64,000 nucleotides of DNA from DATKJS01 sp050015275 (GCA_050015275.1 JBEKBS010000009.1:1-64000), one strand, 5' to 3'; shown: positions 24,671 through 33,937, counted from the first letter of the stretch. Notes: a model not told the origin generated them from the sequence alone. Program-made: numbers and translations.

Positions 24671-27148
24671 CTATATCCTTCCGTGCCCGCGTTGCAAACC
24701 GCCCGCGTAAGTCTCCGGCTTGCTGTCGCCGACCCGAAGCGTTGCCCCGCGGGCCGATCGTATCGCAAAGCGCACAGCATCGCCCTCAAACTCGACATGG
24801 CGCAGCTCGACCGGCGCGTTGGCGGAGAAGAGCAAGCGGCTGTCGCGCCGCACCTCGAGATGCTTGGGGGAAAGTTCGACGTCGTAGAACGAACCAGCCA
24901 CGTAGTACCGGCGGATCGCCCCTTCCTCGACGGGCTCGAGGTTTCCAAAACGCAAGCCATGCCAGGGGTTGGCATCAATGAACTCCTCGAGCGCCGTGAG
25001 GATCATCAGCGCGCCCCAAGTGTAATGCGGGTCGCTGGATCCTTCGCCGGTGGTGGCCAGGAAGTTCTCGTAGCACTCGGCCTTGTCGCGCCACGGCTTC
25101 AGGAACATCTTCGCGCTCGACTCGGCGAGCATCCTCGCTTCGTGGTCCCAGTCATAGATCTTGAAACCTTGGTAAACGAGCCAGTTGATCGGCGCCCAGA
25201 CCTTGCCCCGCCAGTAGTGCTGTTTCGGGTACAAGGGGTCATCGCGGCTGATCGTCGGCAGGATCCATTCGCCGGCGAACTTGTTGGGATCGTAGAAATG
25301 CTTTTTCAGCGCCTCGGCGCGGTCGGCGGGCGTCACGCGGCCGAGCAGAGACAGGAAGATGTCGGGCGCCATGTGCGGCGTGTGCCATTTTCCGTTTTCC
25401 GGCGCCCAGCGGCGGTTCGCGTAGGAACCGCGCCCGGGGTCCCAAAGAAGCTGGTTGATCTTCTCCGTCATGGCGCGGTGTTCCTGTTCGAGCGCAGCGG
25501 CTTCCGCTGTCCGACCCAGCTCGCGCGCTATCCATGCGAGGATCCAGCAATCCATGGCGTAGAGGCAGTTCCGCTCGACCGTGTCGAGCTCGCACGTGTT
25601 GGTCTTCTCGTTGTATTTTGCGACGTGCCACCATTGCGGGCTGTCGTCATGCGACTCGAAATAGGCGGTCTGTTGGCGATCTTCGTAAGGGATTTCCTCG
25701 GGATAGTTGGACCCTAACTCGAGCAGCCCGTTTCGGTTGCCGTCGCGCCAGGGCTGGCCATCGCCGCGGTCTAAAAACCACCAGCGGTGGTTCTTGAGCA
25801 GGCGCGGGTAGATTTCCGCAAGGAATGGCTTGCTGGGCCGGCGCATGTAGATCTTGGAAACGGCAAGGCCTCCGACGGGGTACTGGGTGTGGCCCCATGC
25901 GACCGGGAAGATCCAGTCGTTCGGCCGGGCCACCCATTGACCGTATTGCGCGAACATGCCCTGGTCGTTCTGCCAGGAAGTGATATCGCGCACAAGCGCG
26001 GAGGCCTTCTTTTCGTCTTCCTGGGCAACCAGCAGCGCGCTGAAAAAGCTGTCCCAAAGGAAGTCCGGTGCGCTGTTGTTTTCTCTGGCCCAAGCGCGGC
26101 TGACAGTGATGTAGGGGCGCCGTCGCTCGGGCGTGTAGACCTCGCTCCATTGGAGTTGGTCGTTGATAGCGGCCGGAACATCGGCCAGCCAGCCCACGCC
26201 CTCCGGGCGCGTGCGCAAGTACTCTTTGCGGTTGCGTTCCAGCAGATCATCGATCCGCCCGGCTTCCAGCCACGCCGCGGTGCTCGCCTGCAATTCTTCG
26301 TACGTCTGCCCTTGCCGCCCGCAAAGATACAATGTCTGGATGTTGCTGAAGAGCGCGTTCCAGTCACGCGGCATGCCCGGTCCGGCGTGCTCATCGTGGG
26401 TGACCTGCCGGCTCTCATCGAAGGGTGCACTGAAAGCCGTGACGAAGCGCATCCCGTCGCGGGTGCCGGGTACCCAGGAACGCGCGCGCAGAAAACGGCG
26501 GCTGGGGCCGTCTGTGTAAAGAACAGAGAATTGGGGAGGGTGGCTGTCCCATGGTGTGTAGGCTTGGACCACGAGGTCGCAGGGCCGCGAATGCCTGATC
26601 CGGCAGACCACTTCGTTCATGGCGGTTTGCGCCCATTCGTACGTCACCTCGGGTCCGCCGTCCGGCATCTGCCACACGAGGCGAGCGTATGAATTGTCGG
26701 GTGCCTTCGGGCCCACGAACTTCCACCACTTGGGCCAGTCCGCGAACCAAGCCCGGAAGTTCTTGGCGCAGAACTCCGCGCCGCCCTCGCTATTCCGTTC
26801 CTTTGTCCAGGCCGCGGGAACGGTGAGAAACCGGAAGGCGAAAATATCAGCATGATCCGCGATGAAGACCTGCCCCGGCCAGGCGTCCGGAGATAGCGGC
26901 CCGACCAGCCATTCGTGAGTGTCCCGGAGCCGTTCCCACATCTTGAGCGGGTCCTCACCGGTCATCGTGGCCAAGCCCAAAAGTTTGTAGATTTGCGCCT
27001 TGTTGAGCGGGAGAGCGGCCGCTGCTTGCGGCACCGCCGGCACCCCGGCGCCTCCTGACGCCGCGGCGCCGGACAATGCCCGGCGGCCAAATCCCCGAAG
27101 AGCAGCCAGGCTCCAAAACCCTTGGCGGAACAAATCCCGTCTGTTCAT
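24671..27148 (-). CDS. GH63-like (YgjK/mannosylglycerate hydrolase-type) glycosidase, Tat-exported
   Basis: This is an 825-residue protein. The ATG at 27148 is preceded by GAGGTG, and homology starts with a twin-arginine-like signal (MNRRDLFRQGFWSLAAL). The second half is an (alpha/alpha)6 barrel with GH63 hallmarks: DFLWDSFFSALL, FLDRGDGQPWRDGNRNGLLELGS, YWRGKVWAPINWLVYQGF and ATTGEGSSDPHYTWGALM. The N-terminal ~300 residues are a beta-sandwich. Family members hydrolyse alpha-glucosides or mannosylglycerate-like substrates. Tat export suggests folding in the cytoplasm before secretion. It is 107 bases upstream of the xylanase gene and may be co-transcribed with it. Confidence 0.8.
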   Translation of the reverse strand: MNRRDLFRQGFWSLAALRGFGRRALSGAAASGGAGVPAVPQAAAALPLNKAQIYKLLGLATMTGEDPLKMWERLRDTHEWLVGPLSPDAWPGQVFIADHADIFAFRFLTVPAAWTKERNSEGGAEFCAKNFRAWFADWPKWWKFVGPKAPDNSYARLVWQMPDGGPEVTYEWAQTAMNEVVCRIRHSRPCDLVVQAYTPWDSHPPQFSVLYTDGPSRRFLRARSWVPGTRDGMRFVTAFSAPFDESRQVTHDEHAGPGMPRDWNALFSNIQTLYLCGRQGQTYEELQASTAAWLEAGRIDDLLERNRKEYLRTRPEGVGWLADVPAAINDQLQWSEVYTPERRRPYITVSRAWARENNSAPDFLWDSFFSALLVAQEDEKKASALVRDITSWQNDQGMFAQYGQWVARPNDWIFPVAWGHTQYPVGGLAVSKIYMRRPSKPFLAEIYPRLLKNHRWWFLDRGDGQPWRDGNRNGLLELGSNYPEEIPYEDRQQTAYFESHDDSPQWWHVAKYNEKTNTCELDTVERNCLYAMDCWILAWIARELGRTAEAAALEQEHRAMTEKINQLLWDPGRGSYANRRWAPENGKWHTPHMAPDIFLSLLGRVTPADRAEALKKHFYDPNKFAGEWILPTISRDDPLYPKQHYWRGKVWAPINWLVYQGFKIYDWDHEARMLAESSAKMFLKPWRDKAECYENFLATTGEGSSDPHYTWGALMILTALEEFIDANPWHGLRFGNLEPVEEGAIRRYYVAGSFYDVELSPKHLEVRRDSRLLFSANAPVELRHVEFEGDAVRFAIRSARGATLRVGDSKPETYAGGLQRGHGRI

Positions 27149-27497
27149 TGGCACCTCACCACAGCCGATTCGGCCTCGCTGCGGGCTTCTAACCCTTGAT
27201 TCTTCGCCGGATGTCGACTTGAGATCACAGTTTGTTCCTGTCCCATACCTCAACACTTCCGTCCCGCACAGGATAATTCCGGCCGCGGATCGAGGTCAAG
27301 GACAAACACCTAAACATGTCCACACGGCGAAAGCCGGAGCCTGTCCGCTTAATTTAGTTTCGCTTTCGTCCTCCGTGGCGCCTGAGCGATGCCTCGCAAC
27401 ATGGCATGCACAGCCATCCCTAAACCGAACAGGCATGCTTAGCCGGCGGTCTTTGTTCGCCAAGACCAGGTGGATTATAATATTGGGGGAGGATGAG
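27149..27497. other. 349-base divergent intergenic region
   Basis: The region separates the minus-strand GH63-like gene from the plus-strand SDR gene. It contains the leader of the former, a possible minus-strand promoter (27272-27299) and the SDR ribosome site (GGGGGAGGA, 27485-27493). No coding sequence is convincing here. Confidence 0.6.
27272..27299 (-). promoter_or_regulatory. Possible promoter for the GH63-like gene
   Basis: Read on the minus strand, TTGACC (27299-27294) is followed after 16 bases by ATTATC (27277-27272). The leader to the ATG at 27148 would be about 115 bases. The -10 is imperfect, so confidence is low. Confidence 0.3.
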
Positions 27498-28256
27498 ATG
27501 CGCGGATTGAAAGGCAAACGAACTGTCGTCACTGGCGGGGCCCAGGGCATCGGGGCGGCCATCGCGGCCCGCTTTCTCGATGAGGGAGCCCGGGTAGCCA
27601 TCCTCGACAGGAACGAGGCGGCCCTCGACGGTGTGAAGACGCAGCTTCCCGGCCTGGAAACGGTCCTTCGAGCGGATGTCTCGGATCCGGAATCCGTGGC
27701 CGGAGCTTTCGCCCGGCTGGATGATCTGTGGGGCGGGCTCGACGTCCTCATCAACAACGCGGGCATCAGCCTCCGCCATCGCTTCCTCGACACTACGGAG
27801 GCGGAATGGCGGCGGGTCATCGACACGAACCTCAACGGGGTGTTCTATTGCGCCCGCGAAGCGGCCGGGCGTATGGCCGCCGGCTCGGGCGGCGTCGTCC
27901 TCAACATGGGATCGACCAACGGGATCATGGGCTATCATTACTACGCCGACTACAACGCCTCGAAGGCCGGAGTCATCGAGCTGACCCGGTCCATGGCCCT
28001 CGAACTCGCGCCCAGGGTCCGGGTCAACTGCGTCTGCCCGGGCTTCATCCTGACGCCCATGCAAGAGGCCGAATACACCCCGGAAAAGCGCCGAGTCTTC
28101 GAGGCCAAAGTGCCGCTTGGCCGGCTCGGCCGGCCGGAAGAAGTAGCGGCCCTCTTCGCTTTCTTGGCCTCCGATGATGCCGCGTTCATTACGGGCCAAT
28201 CGTTCGTCATCGACGGGGGGGAGATCGCCGGCGGTCTGGCCAGTCAGAGAGAATAA
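27498..28256 (+). CDS. Short-chain dehydrogenase/reductase (SDR), classical type
   Basis: This 252-residue enzyme starts at the ATG at 27498 behind GGGGGAGGA. It shows the cofactor motif TGGAQGIG, the structural NNAG and the catalytic YxxxK (YNASK), with the usual C-terminal FITGQSFVIDGGE. Asp in AILDRN after beta-2 favours NAD(H). Related enzymes oxidise sugars, including L-fucose and L-rhamnose at C1, or reduce ketoacids; substrate cannot be read from sequence. A second SDR follows 217 bases downstream, and the pair precedes a glycine-decarboxylase-like gene pair. Confidence 0.85.
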   Translation: MRGLKGKRTVVTGGAQGIGAAIAARFLDEGARVAILDRNEAALDGVKTQLPGLETVLRADVSDPESVAGAFARLDDLWGGLDVLINNAGISLRHRFLDTTEAEWRRVIDTNLNGVFYCAREAAGRMAAGSGGVVLNMGSTNGIMGYHYYADYNASKAGVIELTRSMALELAPRVRVNCVCPGFILTPMQEAEYTPEKRRVFEAKVPLGRLGRPEEVAALFAFLASDDAAFITGQSFVIDGGEIAGGLASQRE

Positions 28257-28378
28257 TAAGCAACCTAGCGGCCCAGGAGATCCACCGCGGCATATTGGAG
28301 CTAGCCGCCGGCCTTCACCGGATCGGCAGCGCGGAGATGCCAATTTTCCGGGACCTCATCCCTTTTCCTTACACCCAT

Positions 28379-28399
28379 ATTTAAGGGGGGGGGCAGGCC
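28379..28399 (+). repeat. Dispersed G-rich repeat, copy A
   Basis: This copy begins TTAAGGGGG and ends CAGGCC. Two more intergenic copies with the same core (TTAAGGGGG, 0-4 bases, CAGGTC/CC) are at 32298-32313 (inverted) and 36459-36475. It lies just upstream of the promoter of the second SDR gene. Confidence 0.55.
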
Positions 28400-28411
28400 A
28401 GACCCGTTACG

Positions 28412-28440
28412 TTGACAGTCCCCGGTCCCTGTGGTATATC
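28412..28440 (+). promoter_or_regulatory. Promoter for the SDR2-gcvPA-gcvPB unit
   Basis: A perfect TTGACA (28412-28417) is followed after exactly 17 bases by TATATC (28435-28440), with TG one base upstream of the -10 (extended -10). Transcription near 28447 would leave a 26-base leader to the ATG at 28473 and excludes the in-frame GTG at 28431. It sits close behind repeat copy A, so part of it could belong to that repeat. Confidence 0.6.
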
Positions 28441-28472
28441 GAGGGTCGCTTCGCGACATGGGCGAGGCCTTC

Positions 28473-29255
28473 ATGAATCCAAAAGCATTAAAGATCGTTT
28501 CTCTCGAGGGACGGGTGGCCGTCATTTCCGGCGCCGCTTCTGGAATCGGGCTGGGCTCAGCCCGCCGGCTGGCAGAATTCGGGGCTGGGGTCGTCCTTCT
28601 TGACATCCACCGGGAGAAAGGAACCGCGGCCGCCGAAGGAATCGCCGCCCGAGGCGGCCGGGCGCTCTTCATCTCTTGCGACGTCCGCTCGGAGGCCGAT
28701 TGCCGCCGGGCCGTAGAGGAGACGATCCGCGAGTTCGGTTGCATCGATATCCTCTTCAATAATGCCGGCGTCATTGTACGTAAGAACGCCATCGAGCTCA
28801 GGGAAGAGGAGTGGGACCTTACGCTCGACGTCATGCTCAAAGGGACCTATCTCCTGTCGCATCATGTCATCCCCCATATGATCGCCGCCGGAGGGGGGAG
28901 CATCATCAACATGGGCTCCGGCTGGGCCCTCAAAGGCGGCCCTGACGCGGTCGCCTACTGTGCAGCCAAGGGCGGAATCCTCAACATCACCCGGGCCATG
29001 GCCATCGACCATGGCCGCCACGGCATCCGGGTCAACTGCGTCTGCCCGGGCGACATCGACACGCCCTTGCTCCGGAGCGAATGCGCCCAGCTCGGTCAGG
29101 AGGAGGAGGCGTTCATGGCAGCCGCGGCCCTGCGGCCTCTGGCTCGGGTGGGGACGCCCGAGGATGTGGCCAACGCCGTCCTCTTTTTCGCGAGCGATCT
29201 TTCGAAATGGGTGACCGGCGCCTTCCTCGTCGTGGATGGCGGCGGCATCGCCTAG
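28473..29255 (+). CDS. Short-chain dehydrogenase/reductase (SDR), second copy
   Basis: The 260-residue SDR has SGAASGIG for cofactor binding, LLDIHR after beta-2 (acidic, NAD-preferring), NNAG and the catalytic YxxxK (YCAAK). Its C-terminus is KWVTGAFLVVDGGG. It resembles the first SDR only at family level, so the two probably act on different substrates. The promoter geometry supports the ATG at 28473. The gcvPA-like gene begins 99 bases downstream, suggesting an operon. A role in sugar or amino-alcohol oxidation is inferred from context only. Confidence 0.85.
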   Translation: MNPKALKIVSLEGRVAVISGAASGIGLGSARRLAEFGAGVVLLDIHREKGTAAAEGIAARGGRALFISCDVRSEADCRRAVEETIREFGCIDILFNNAGVIVRKNAIELREEEWDLTLDVMLKGTYLLSHHVIPHMIAAGGGSIINMGSGWALKGGPDAVAYCAAKGGILNITRAMAIDHGRHGIRVNCVCPGDIDTPLLRSECAQLGQEEEAFMAAAALRPLARVGTPEDVANAVLFFASDLSKWVTGAFLVVDGGGIA

Positions 29256-29354
29256 CGCCGGGATCAGGGCCCGTCTTTCTCGCACGAGACCGGCGGGCCG
29301 CCCGGCCGAGATGAGAACGACTGATGGATGTGCAGTCCGACCCTTGAGGTGCCC

Positions 29355-30752
29355 ATGAGCGACGAAAAGCCCTTTGTCCATCCCTACATCCCGAATTCCG
29401 TCCCCGAAGTGAAGGGACAGATGTTGAGGGATATCGGCGTCCGGAGCGTTGATGAGCTTTACGGCGATATCCCCGAGCGGCTGCGTTTCCGCGGCCGGAT
29501 GAACCTGCCCGAGCCGTTGACATCGGAAGCGGCGCTGAAACGGCATGTCGAGGGCATCCTCGGCAGAAACCGGTCCTGCGCCGAAACGCTGAGCTTCCTC
29601 GGCGGCGGATGCTGGCCACACTACGTGCCGGCCGTCTGCGATGAGATCAACCGCCGCTCGGAATTCTTGACAGCCTACGCTGGAGAGCCGTACGAGGACC
29701 ACGGCCGGTTCCAGGCCCTCTTCGAATATGAGAGCCTGATGGCCGAACTCCTCGACATGGATGTCGTCAACGTCCCGACCTTCGACTGGTGCCAGGCGGC
29801 CAGCACGTCGGTCCGGATGGCCGGCCGGATCACGAAAAGGAACGAGGCCCTCGTCGCGGACACGATCGGTCCCGACCGTCTGCTGGTCATGAAGAACTAT
29901 TGCCGCGGCGTGATGAGCCTCGTCCCGGTCCGTCATGATCCTGAGACGGGCGGCATGGATCTCGAGGACCTGGCGGCCAAATTCACGGAAAAGACGGCCG
30001 CGGTCTATTTTGAGAATCCATCCTACCTGGGCTTCCTCGAAACCCAGGGGCAGCGGATTGCCGAGATGGCCCACGCCCGCGGCGGGCTCTGCGTCGTCGG
30101 CGTGGACCCCATATCGTTGGGCGTCATCGCCCCGCCGGGCCACTACGGTGCCGATATCGTCTGCGGTGACATCCAGCCCCTCGGCGTCCACATGAACTTC
30201 GGAGGCGGCCAGGCCGGCTTCATCTCAACCCGGGACGAAGAAAGGTTCGTCATGGAATACCCATCGCGGCTCTTCGGGATCGCCAAGACGGCGGTCGAGG
30301 GGGAATGGGGGTTTGGCGACGTGGCCTACGACCGGACCTCGTTCGGCGTCCGGGAAAAAGGCAAGGAGTTCGTCGGGACGGCAGCGGCTCTCTGGGGGAT
30401 CACGGCCGGCGTCTATCTGGCCCTCATGGGGCCGCAGGGGATGCGGGAGCTGGGACAACACATCCTCCAGAAGTCCCAATATGCCTTGAAAAAGATCGCT
30501 AAGCTTTCCGGCGTGAAAGCCCCTCGCTTCAGGTCGCCTTATTTCAAGGAATTCGTCGTCGATTTCACCGGGACCGGGAAGAGCGTGGCCGATATCAACC
30601 AAGCCCTCCTCGGGCGTGGGATTTTCGGGGGGAGAGACCTGGGCCGGGATTTCCCCGGCCTGGCGGGCTGTGTCCTTTTCTGCGTCACGGAGGTCCACAC
30701 GAAAGACGACATCGATTCCCTGGCGGCGGCCCTCGAGGAGGTGCTCCGATGA
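29355..30752 (+). CDS. Glycine decarboxylase P-protein subunit 1-like (GcvPA family), divergent
   Basis: The 465-residue protein has the GcvPA opening (HPYIPNSVPEVKGQMLRDIG, LSFLGGGCWPHYVPAVCDEI, FLTAYAGEPYEDHGRFQALF) and fold-type I aminotransferase layout. This subunit lacks the PLP lysine, as expected. The usual block RREKATSNICTNQAL is replaced by REKGKEFVGTAAALWGIT, marking a divergent subfamily. It overlaps the next gene by four bases (ATGA), so the two subunits are translationally coupled. GcvH and GcvT genes, needed for normal glycine cleavage, are not in the window. It could serve the usual system from elsewhere or a different PLP reaction. Confidence 0.8.
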   Translation: MSDEKPFVHPYIPNSVPEVKGQMLRDIGVRSVDELYGDIPERLRFRGRMNLPEPLTSEAALKRHVEGILGRNRSCAETLSFLGGGCWPHYVPAVCDEINRRSEFLTAYAGEPYEDHGRFQALFEYESLMAELLDMDVVNVPTFDWCQAASTSVRMAGRITKRNEALVADTIGPDRLLVMKNYCRGVMSLVPVRHDPETGGMDLEDLAAKFTEKTAAVYFENPSYLGFLETQGQRIAEMAHARGGLCVVGVDPISLGVIAPPGHYGADIVCGDIQPLGVHMNFGGGQAGFISTRDEERFVMEYPSRLFGIAKTAVEGEWGFGDVAYDRTSFGVREKGKEFVGTAAALWGITAGVYLALMGPQGMRELGQHILQKSQYALKKIAKLSGVKAPRFRSPYFKEFVVDFTGTGKSVADINQALLGRGIFGGRDLGRDFPGLAGCVLFCVTEVHTKDDIDSLAAALEEVLR

Positions 30753-32293
30753 AGCTGCGGGCTTTCCATCAGGCGAAATGGGACGAGGAGGTCATCTTCG
30801 AGCTCAGCACGAAGGGAGAGAGAGGGATCCTCGTCCCGCCGGTCGAGAAGGCCCTCGCGGATGAAGTCGGCGACGGGATCTCGGCCCTTCCCGAATCCCT
30901 TCGCCGCATGACCCCGCCCGCGCTTCCCGAGATCTCTCAGATGCGGGTCTTGAAACACTACCTCCGCCTCTCCCAGCAAACGCTCGGCGCCGATCTCAAC
31001 GTGGACATCGGCCAAGGAACGTGCACGGTCAAGTACAACCCGAAGATCAACGACGCCCTGGCCGCGTCGCCCAAAGTGGCGGAGCTCCACCCCTTCCAGG
31101 ACGAGAGCACCGTCCAGGGCGCCCTGGAGATCATCTACAAGCTGGACCTTTTCATGCGGGAGATCTCGGGGCTCGACCGGTTCTCCTTCCAGCCGGCTTC
31201 GGGCTCAGCGGCCATCCTCGCCATGGCCTCGATTATCCAGGCCTGGCATGAATCGCGGGGGGAGGGGAAGACCCGCGACGAGGTCATCACGACCATCTTC
31301 TCCCATCCCTCCGACGCGGCTGCGGCCGCCGTCAAAGGCTACAAAGTCGTCACGATTTATCAGACGGAAGACGGCCTTCCCGACCTCGAAGCCCTGAAGC
31401 TCGCCGTCTCGGAGCGGACGGCCGGGCTTCTCATCACGAACCCCGAGGACACGGGCATCTTCAACCCGAAAATAGACGAGATCACCCGGATCGTCCGCGC
31501 GGCCGGCGGGCTGTGTGGCTATGACCAGGCCAACGCCAACGGCATCCTGGGCGTGACCCGGGCCCGCGAGGCCGGCTTCGACATGTGTTTCTTCAACCTC
31601 CACAAGACGTTCGGGACGCCCCACGGCTGCGGCGGCCCGGCCTGCGGCGCCCTCGGCGTCGTCGGGGAGCTCATGGATTACCTGCCCGTCCCGCTCGTCG
31701 ATTTCGACGGCGAGAAATATCTCCTCCGCTATGACCTGAAGAACACAATCGGCAAGGTCCGGAGCTTCTACGGCGTCTTTCCCGCGATCCTCAAGGCCTA
31801 CGCCTGGATCATGAGCTTGGGAGACCGCGGCCTTCGCGAGGCGGCGAATGTGGCGGTGCTCAACAACAATTACATTTTGGAAAAGGTCAAGAAGATCCGC
31901 GGGGCAAGCGCCCCCTTTGCCCAGGGACGGCACCGGATCGAACAGGTGCGTTACAGTTGGGAGAAACTCACGAGGGACACGGGCGTCACGACGGAGGACG
32001 TCGCCCTCCGGATGGCGGATTTCGGCTTTCACCTTTGGTCGAGCCATCACCCCTTCATCGTGCCCGAACCCTTCACCATCGAGCCGACCGAATCTTACTC
32101 CAAAGCCGAGATCGACGAGTATCTGGCCGCCCTGAAAAAGATCTCCGGCGAGGCCTATGAGGACCCGGCGAAGGTCAAGGGGGCTCCCTACCGGAGCGTC
32201 GTCCATCGGATCGACCACGGCTGGTTCGAGGACCCGGCGAGATGGGCGATCACCTGGCGTTCTTACCTGAAGAAGCACGGAAAAGGCATTTGA
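30749..32293 (+). CDS. Glycine decarboxylase P-protein subunit 2-like (GcvPB family)
   Basis: The 514-residue subunit carries the PLP lysine, K286 in FNLHKTFGTPHG. The conserved glycine-rich stretch after it is unusual, reading HGCGGPACGA where GcvPB normally has HGGGGPGSGP, so two glycine-type positions are altered next to the cofactor. The rest is family-like (SMRxxK-type helices, YDQANANGILG, RIEQVRYSWEKL). It forms the active heterotetramer with GcvPA in known systems. Both subunits diverge at active-site-adjacent blocks, so the substrate may not be glycine. It ends convergently against the GH29-like gene. Confidence 0.82.
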   Translation: MKLRAFHQAKWDEEVIFELSTKGERGILVPPVEKALADEVGDGISALPESLRRMTPPALPEISQMRVLKHYLRLSQQTLGADLNVDIGQGTCTVKYNPKINDALAASPKVAELHPFQDESTVQGALEIIYKLDLFMREISGLDRFSFQPASGSAAILAMASIIQAWHESRGEGKTRDEVITTIFSHPSDAAAAAVKGYKVVTIYQTEDGLPDLEALKLAVSERTAGLLITNPEDTGIFNPKIDEITRIVRAAGGLCGYDQANANGILGVTRAREAGFDMCFFNLHKTFGTPHGCGGPACGALGVVGELMDYLPVPLVDFDGEKYLLRYDLKNTIGKVRSFYGVFPAILKAYAWIMSLGDRGLREAANVAVLNNNYILEKVKKIRGASAPFAQGRHRIEQVRYSWEKLTRDTGVTTEDVALRMADFGFHLWSSHHPFIVPEPFTIEPTESYSKAEIDEYLAALKKISGEAYEDPAKVKGAPYRSVVHRIDHGWFEDPARWAITWRSYLKKHGKGI

Positions 32294-32297
32294 CCCT

Positions 32298-32313
32298 GAC
32301 CTGTCCCCCTTAA
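32298..32313 (-). repeat. Dispersed G-rich repeat, copy B (inverted)
   Basis: On the minus strand it reads TTAAGGGGGACAGGTC. It lies five bases after the gcvPB-like stop and shares its core with copies at 28379 and 36459. Confidence 0.55.
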
Positions 32314-32333
32314 GTCGGTCCGGGTATAACGGG

Positions 32334-32354
32334 AAAAACCCGGGAGCGGTTTTT
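32334..32354. terminator. Possible bidirectional terminator between convergent genes
   Basis: AAAAACC (32334-32340) pairs with GGTTTTT (32348-32354) around a seven-base loop. The A- and T-runs give a U-tract in either direction. It lies between the convergent gcvPB-like and GH29-like genes. The GC core is short, so strength is doubtful. Confidence 0.45.
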
Positions 32355-32374
32355 CATTGATCTGACGATCTGCA

Positions 32375-33937
32375 TCAATTCACGATATCGGCCTTCTTAA
32401 TCTTGAATGACCAGGCATAATGACAGGGGAGCTTATCGGGCATCTTATCGATCACAAGAGCACCACCCTCCTGGTGCCAGGGCAGATTTTTAGCGTACCC
32501 GAGCATATTGATGGTCGACCCTGGTGCTAATTTGACCCCCGGGATCACCTCTCCTGCGGCCGGCATTTTCAGTTCGATGGCATAAAGATAATCATCTTTC
32601 TCCGTGAACCTGATCGTGCCGGCTTTCCAGCTATCCACGCCGCCCTTGGAAAAAGGAGCCGGCTTGGACCCATAGAGAGCTTCCTTATTGACTTTCATCC
32701 AGGCACCTAGCTTTTTCAGCATCTCGATCTGGTACTCTGGAATTGTCCCGTCGGCTCTGGGTCCGATGCTCAACAGCGTGACCCCATTCTTGCTTGTCCT
32801 GTCCACAATGTCGTCCACGAGGTCGCCGGCATTTTTTTCAATCTCTTCGGACGTCATTTTAATGGTGTACTCATAGGCCCAGGAACATCCCGGCAACGGC
32901 ATATCGGTCTGCCATTTGCGGATATCGGGTTCCTCTTTGCCGCCGCCTTCGAAATCCAGCGGTGAACAGGCGAGAGGCAGCTCCTGGCCCTTATGCGTCA
33001 CGACAACGCCCAGACCCAACTTCTCGTTCTTATTGAAATAATAGGCCATCATCTTGGGTATATAATCCGCGATGATCTCCTTATCCATGCAGCCTTCCAG
33101 CCAGATCATTTGGGGATTGTACTTATCGATGACCTCCATCGCTTTGTTGAAAAATTTTAGACACATCCTATGACGCGCGCCCGGTGAATCGTGCGGCTCG
33201 CCGTAGAGCCCGTAAAAATCGGGATTATTGACATCGACGCCTTCGGGGCAGCCCTTTCTTCCTCCGTTGAAGTAGTTCCAGTTATTGCATCCATTATTGT
33301 GGAAGGTGACGATGAATTTCACGCCCTGCGCTTTCAAGGCCTTGGCGATGTCACCGACGATGTCCCGATGGGGGCCCATATTGACGGAATTCCACATCGT
33401 GACTTTGGAATCCCACATCGAGAAGTTATCGTGGTGTTCAGCGCAGGGTCCGGCAAAATCCGCTCCGATCTCCTTGAAAAGCCTGGCCCATTCAGCGGGA
33501 TTCCATTTCGCCGCCGTCAGCAGAGGAATGAAATCCTTGTAGCCGAACTGAGTGAACGGATCGCCCCAGACCTCCAGATGATGCTTATAGCAATCTCCCC
33601 CTCGATAATCAGGTCCGTTATCCGGCTCATACATGCTGCTCCCATACCAGCAGCTGTATCCGTAGCCGGCCACGGAATACGGCCCCCAATGCCAGTAGAT
33701 TCCGAAAACGGCGTCCTCAAACCACTTGGGCATCTCCCACTGGGCCAGGGATTCCCAGTTCGTTTCATATGTTTTTTGCCTCATTGCCGGGATCATCTTT
33801 TCCCGGTCGAGGGACACCGAATCTCCCCGGGGGCCGGCTCCCTGGCCGGAGGACATTCCCAGAAATGATAATGCCAAGATCACGGATGACAGGAGTTTCG
33901 TGATATTCGCGCAATTGCGTCTTTTCGTTTTACTCAT
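32375..33937 (-). CDS. GH29-like alpha-L-fucosidase with substituted nucleophile
   Basis: The 520-residue protein starts at the ATG at 33937 with a signal peptide (ITKLLSSVILALSFLGMSSG). GH29 landmarks are present: WFEDAVFGIYWHWGPYSV, EHHDNFSMWDSK (canonical HHDGF.MWDSK) and GVTLLSIGPRADGTIP. In the nucleophile segment (PQMIWLEGCMDKE) the position normally occupied by Asp (WFDG or WND) is Glu, E281. A C-terminal beta-sandwich completes the fold. The family removes alpha-L-fucose with retention. The Asp to Glu change may lower or alter activity, or mark a distinct subgroup. Upstream ATGs at 33946 and 33949 are possible alternatives. Confidence 0.82.
   Translation of the reverse strand: MSKTKRRNCANITKLLSSVILALSFLGMSSGQGAGPRGDSVSLDREKMIPAMRQKTYETNWESLAQWEMPKWFEDAVFGIYWHWGPYSVAGYGYSCWYGSSMYEPDNGPDYRGGDCYKHHLEVWGDPFTQFGYKDFIPLLTAAKWNPAEWARLFKEIGADFAGPCAEHHDNFSMWDSKVTMWNSVNMGPHRDIVGDIAKALKAQGVKFIVTFHNNGCNNWNYFNGGRKGCPEGVDVNNPDFYGLYGEPHDSPGARHRMCLKFFNKAMEVIDKYNPQMIWLEGCMDKEIIADYIPKMMAYYFNKNEKLGLGVVVTHKGQELPLACSPLDFEGGGKEEPDIRKWQTDMPLPGCSWAYEYTIKMTSEEIEKNAGDLVDDIVDRTSKNGVTLLSIGPRADGTIPEYQIEMLKKLGAWMKVNKEALYGSKPAPFSKGGVDSWKAGTIRFTEKDDYLYAIELKMPAAGEVIPGVKLAPGSTINMLGYAKNLPWHQEGGALVIDKMPDKLPCHYAWSFKIKKADIVN

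Noticed and set aside
27476..27481. Perfect TATAAT before the first SDR gene
   Set aside because: Transcription would begin inside the ribosome site (about 10 bases before ATG), and the -35 at 27453 is poor. A weak or leaderless role cannot be excluded.
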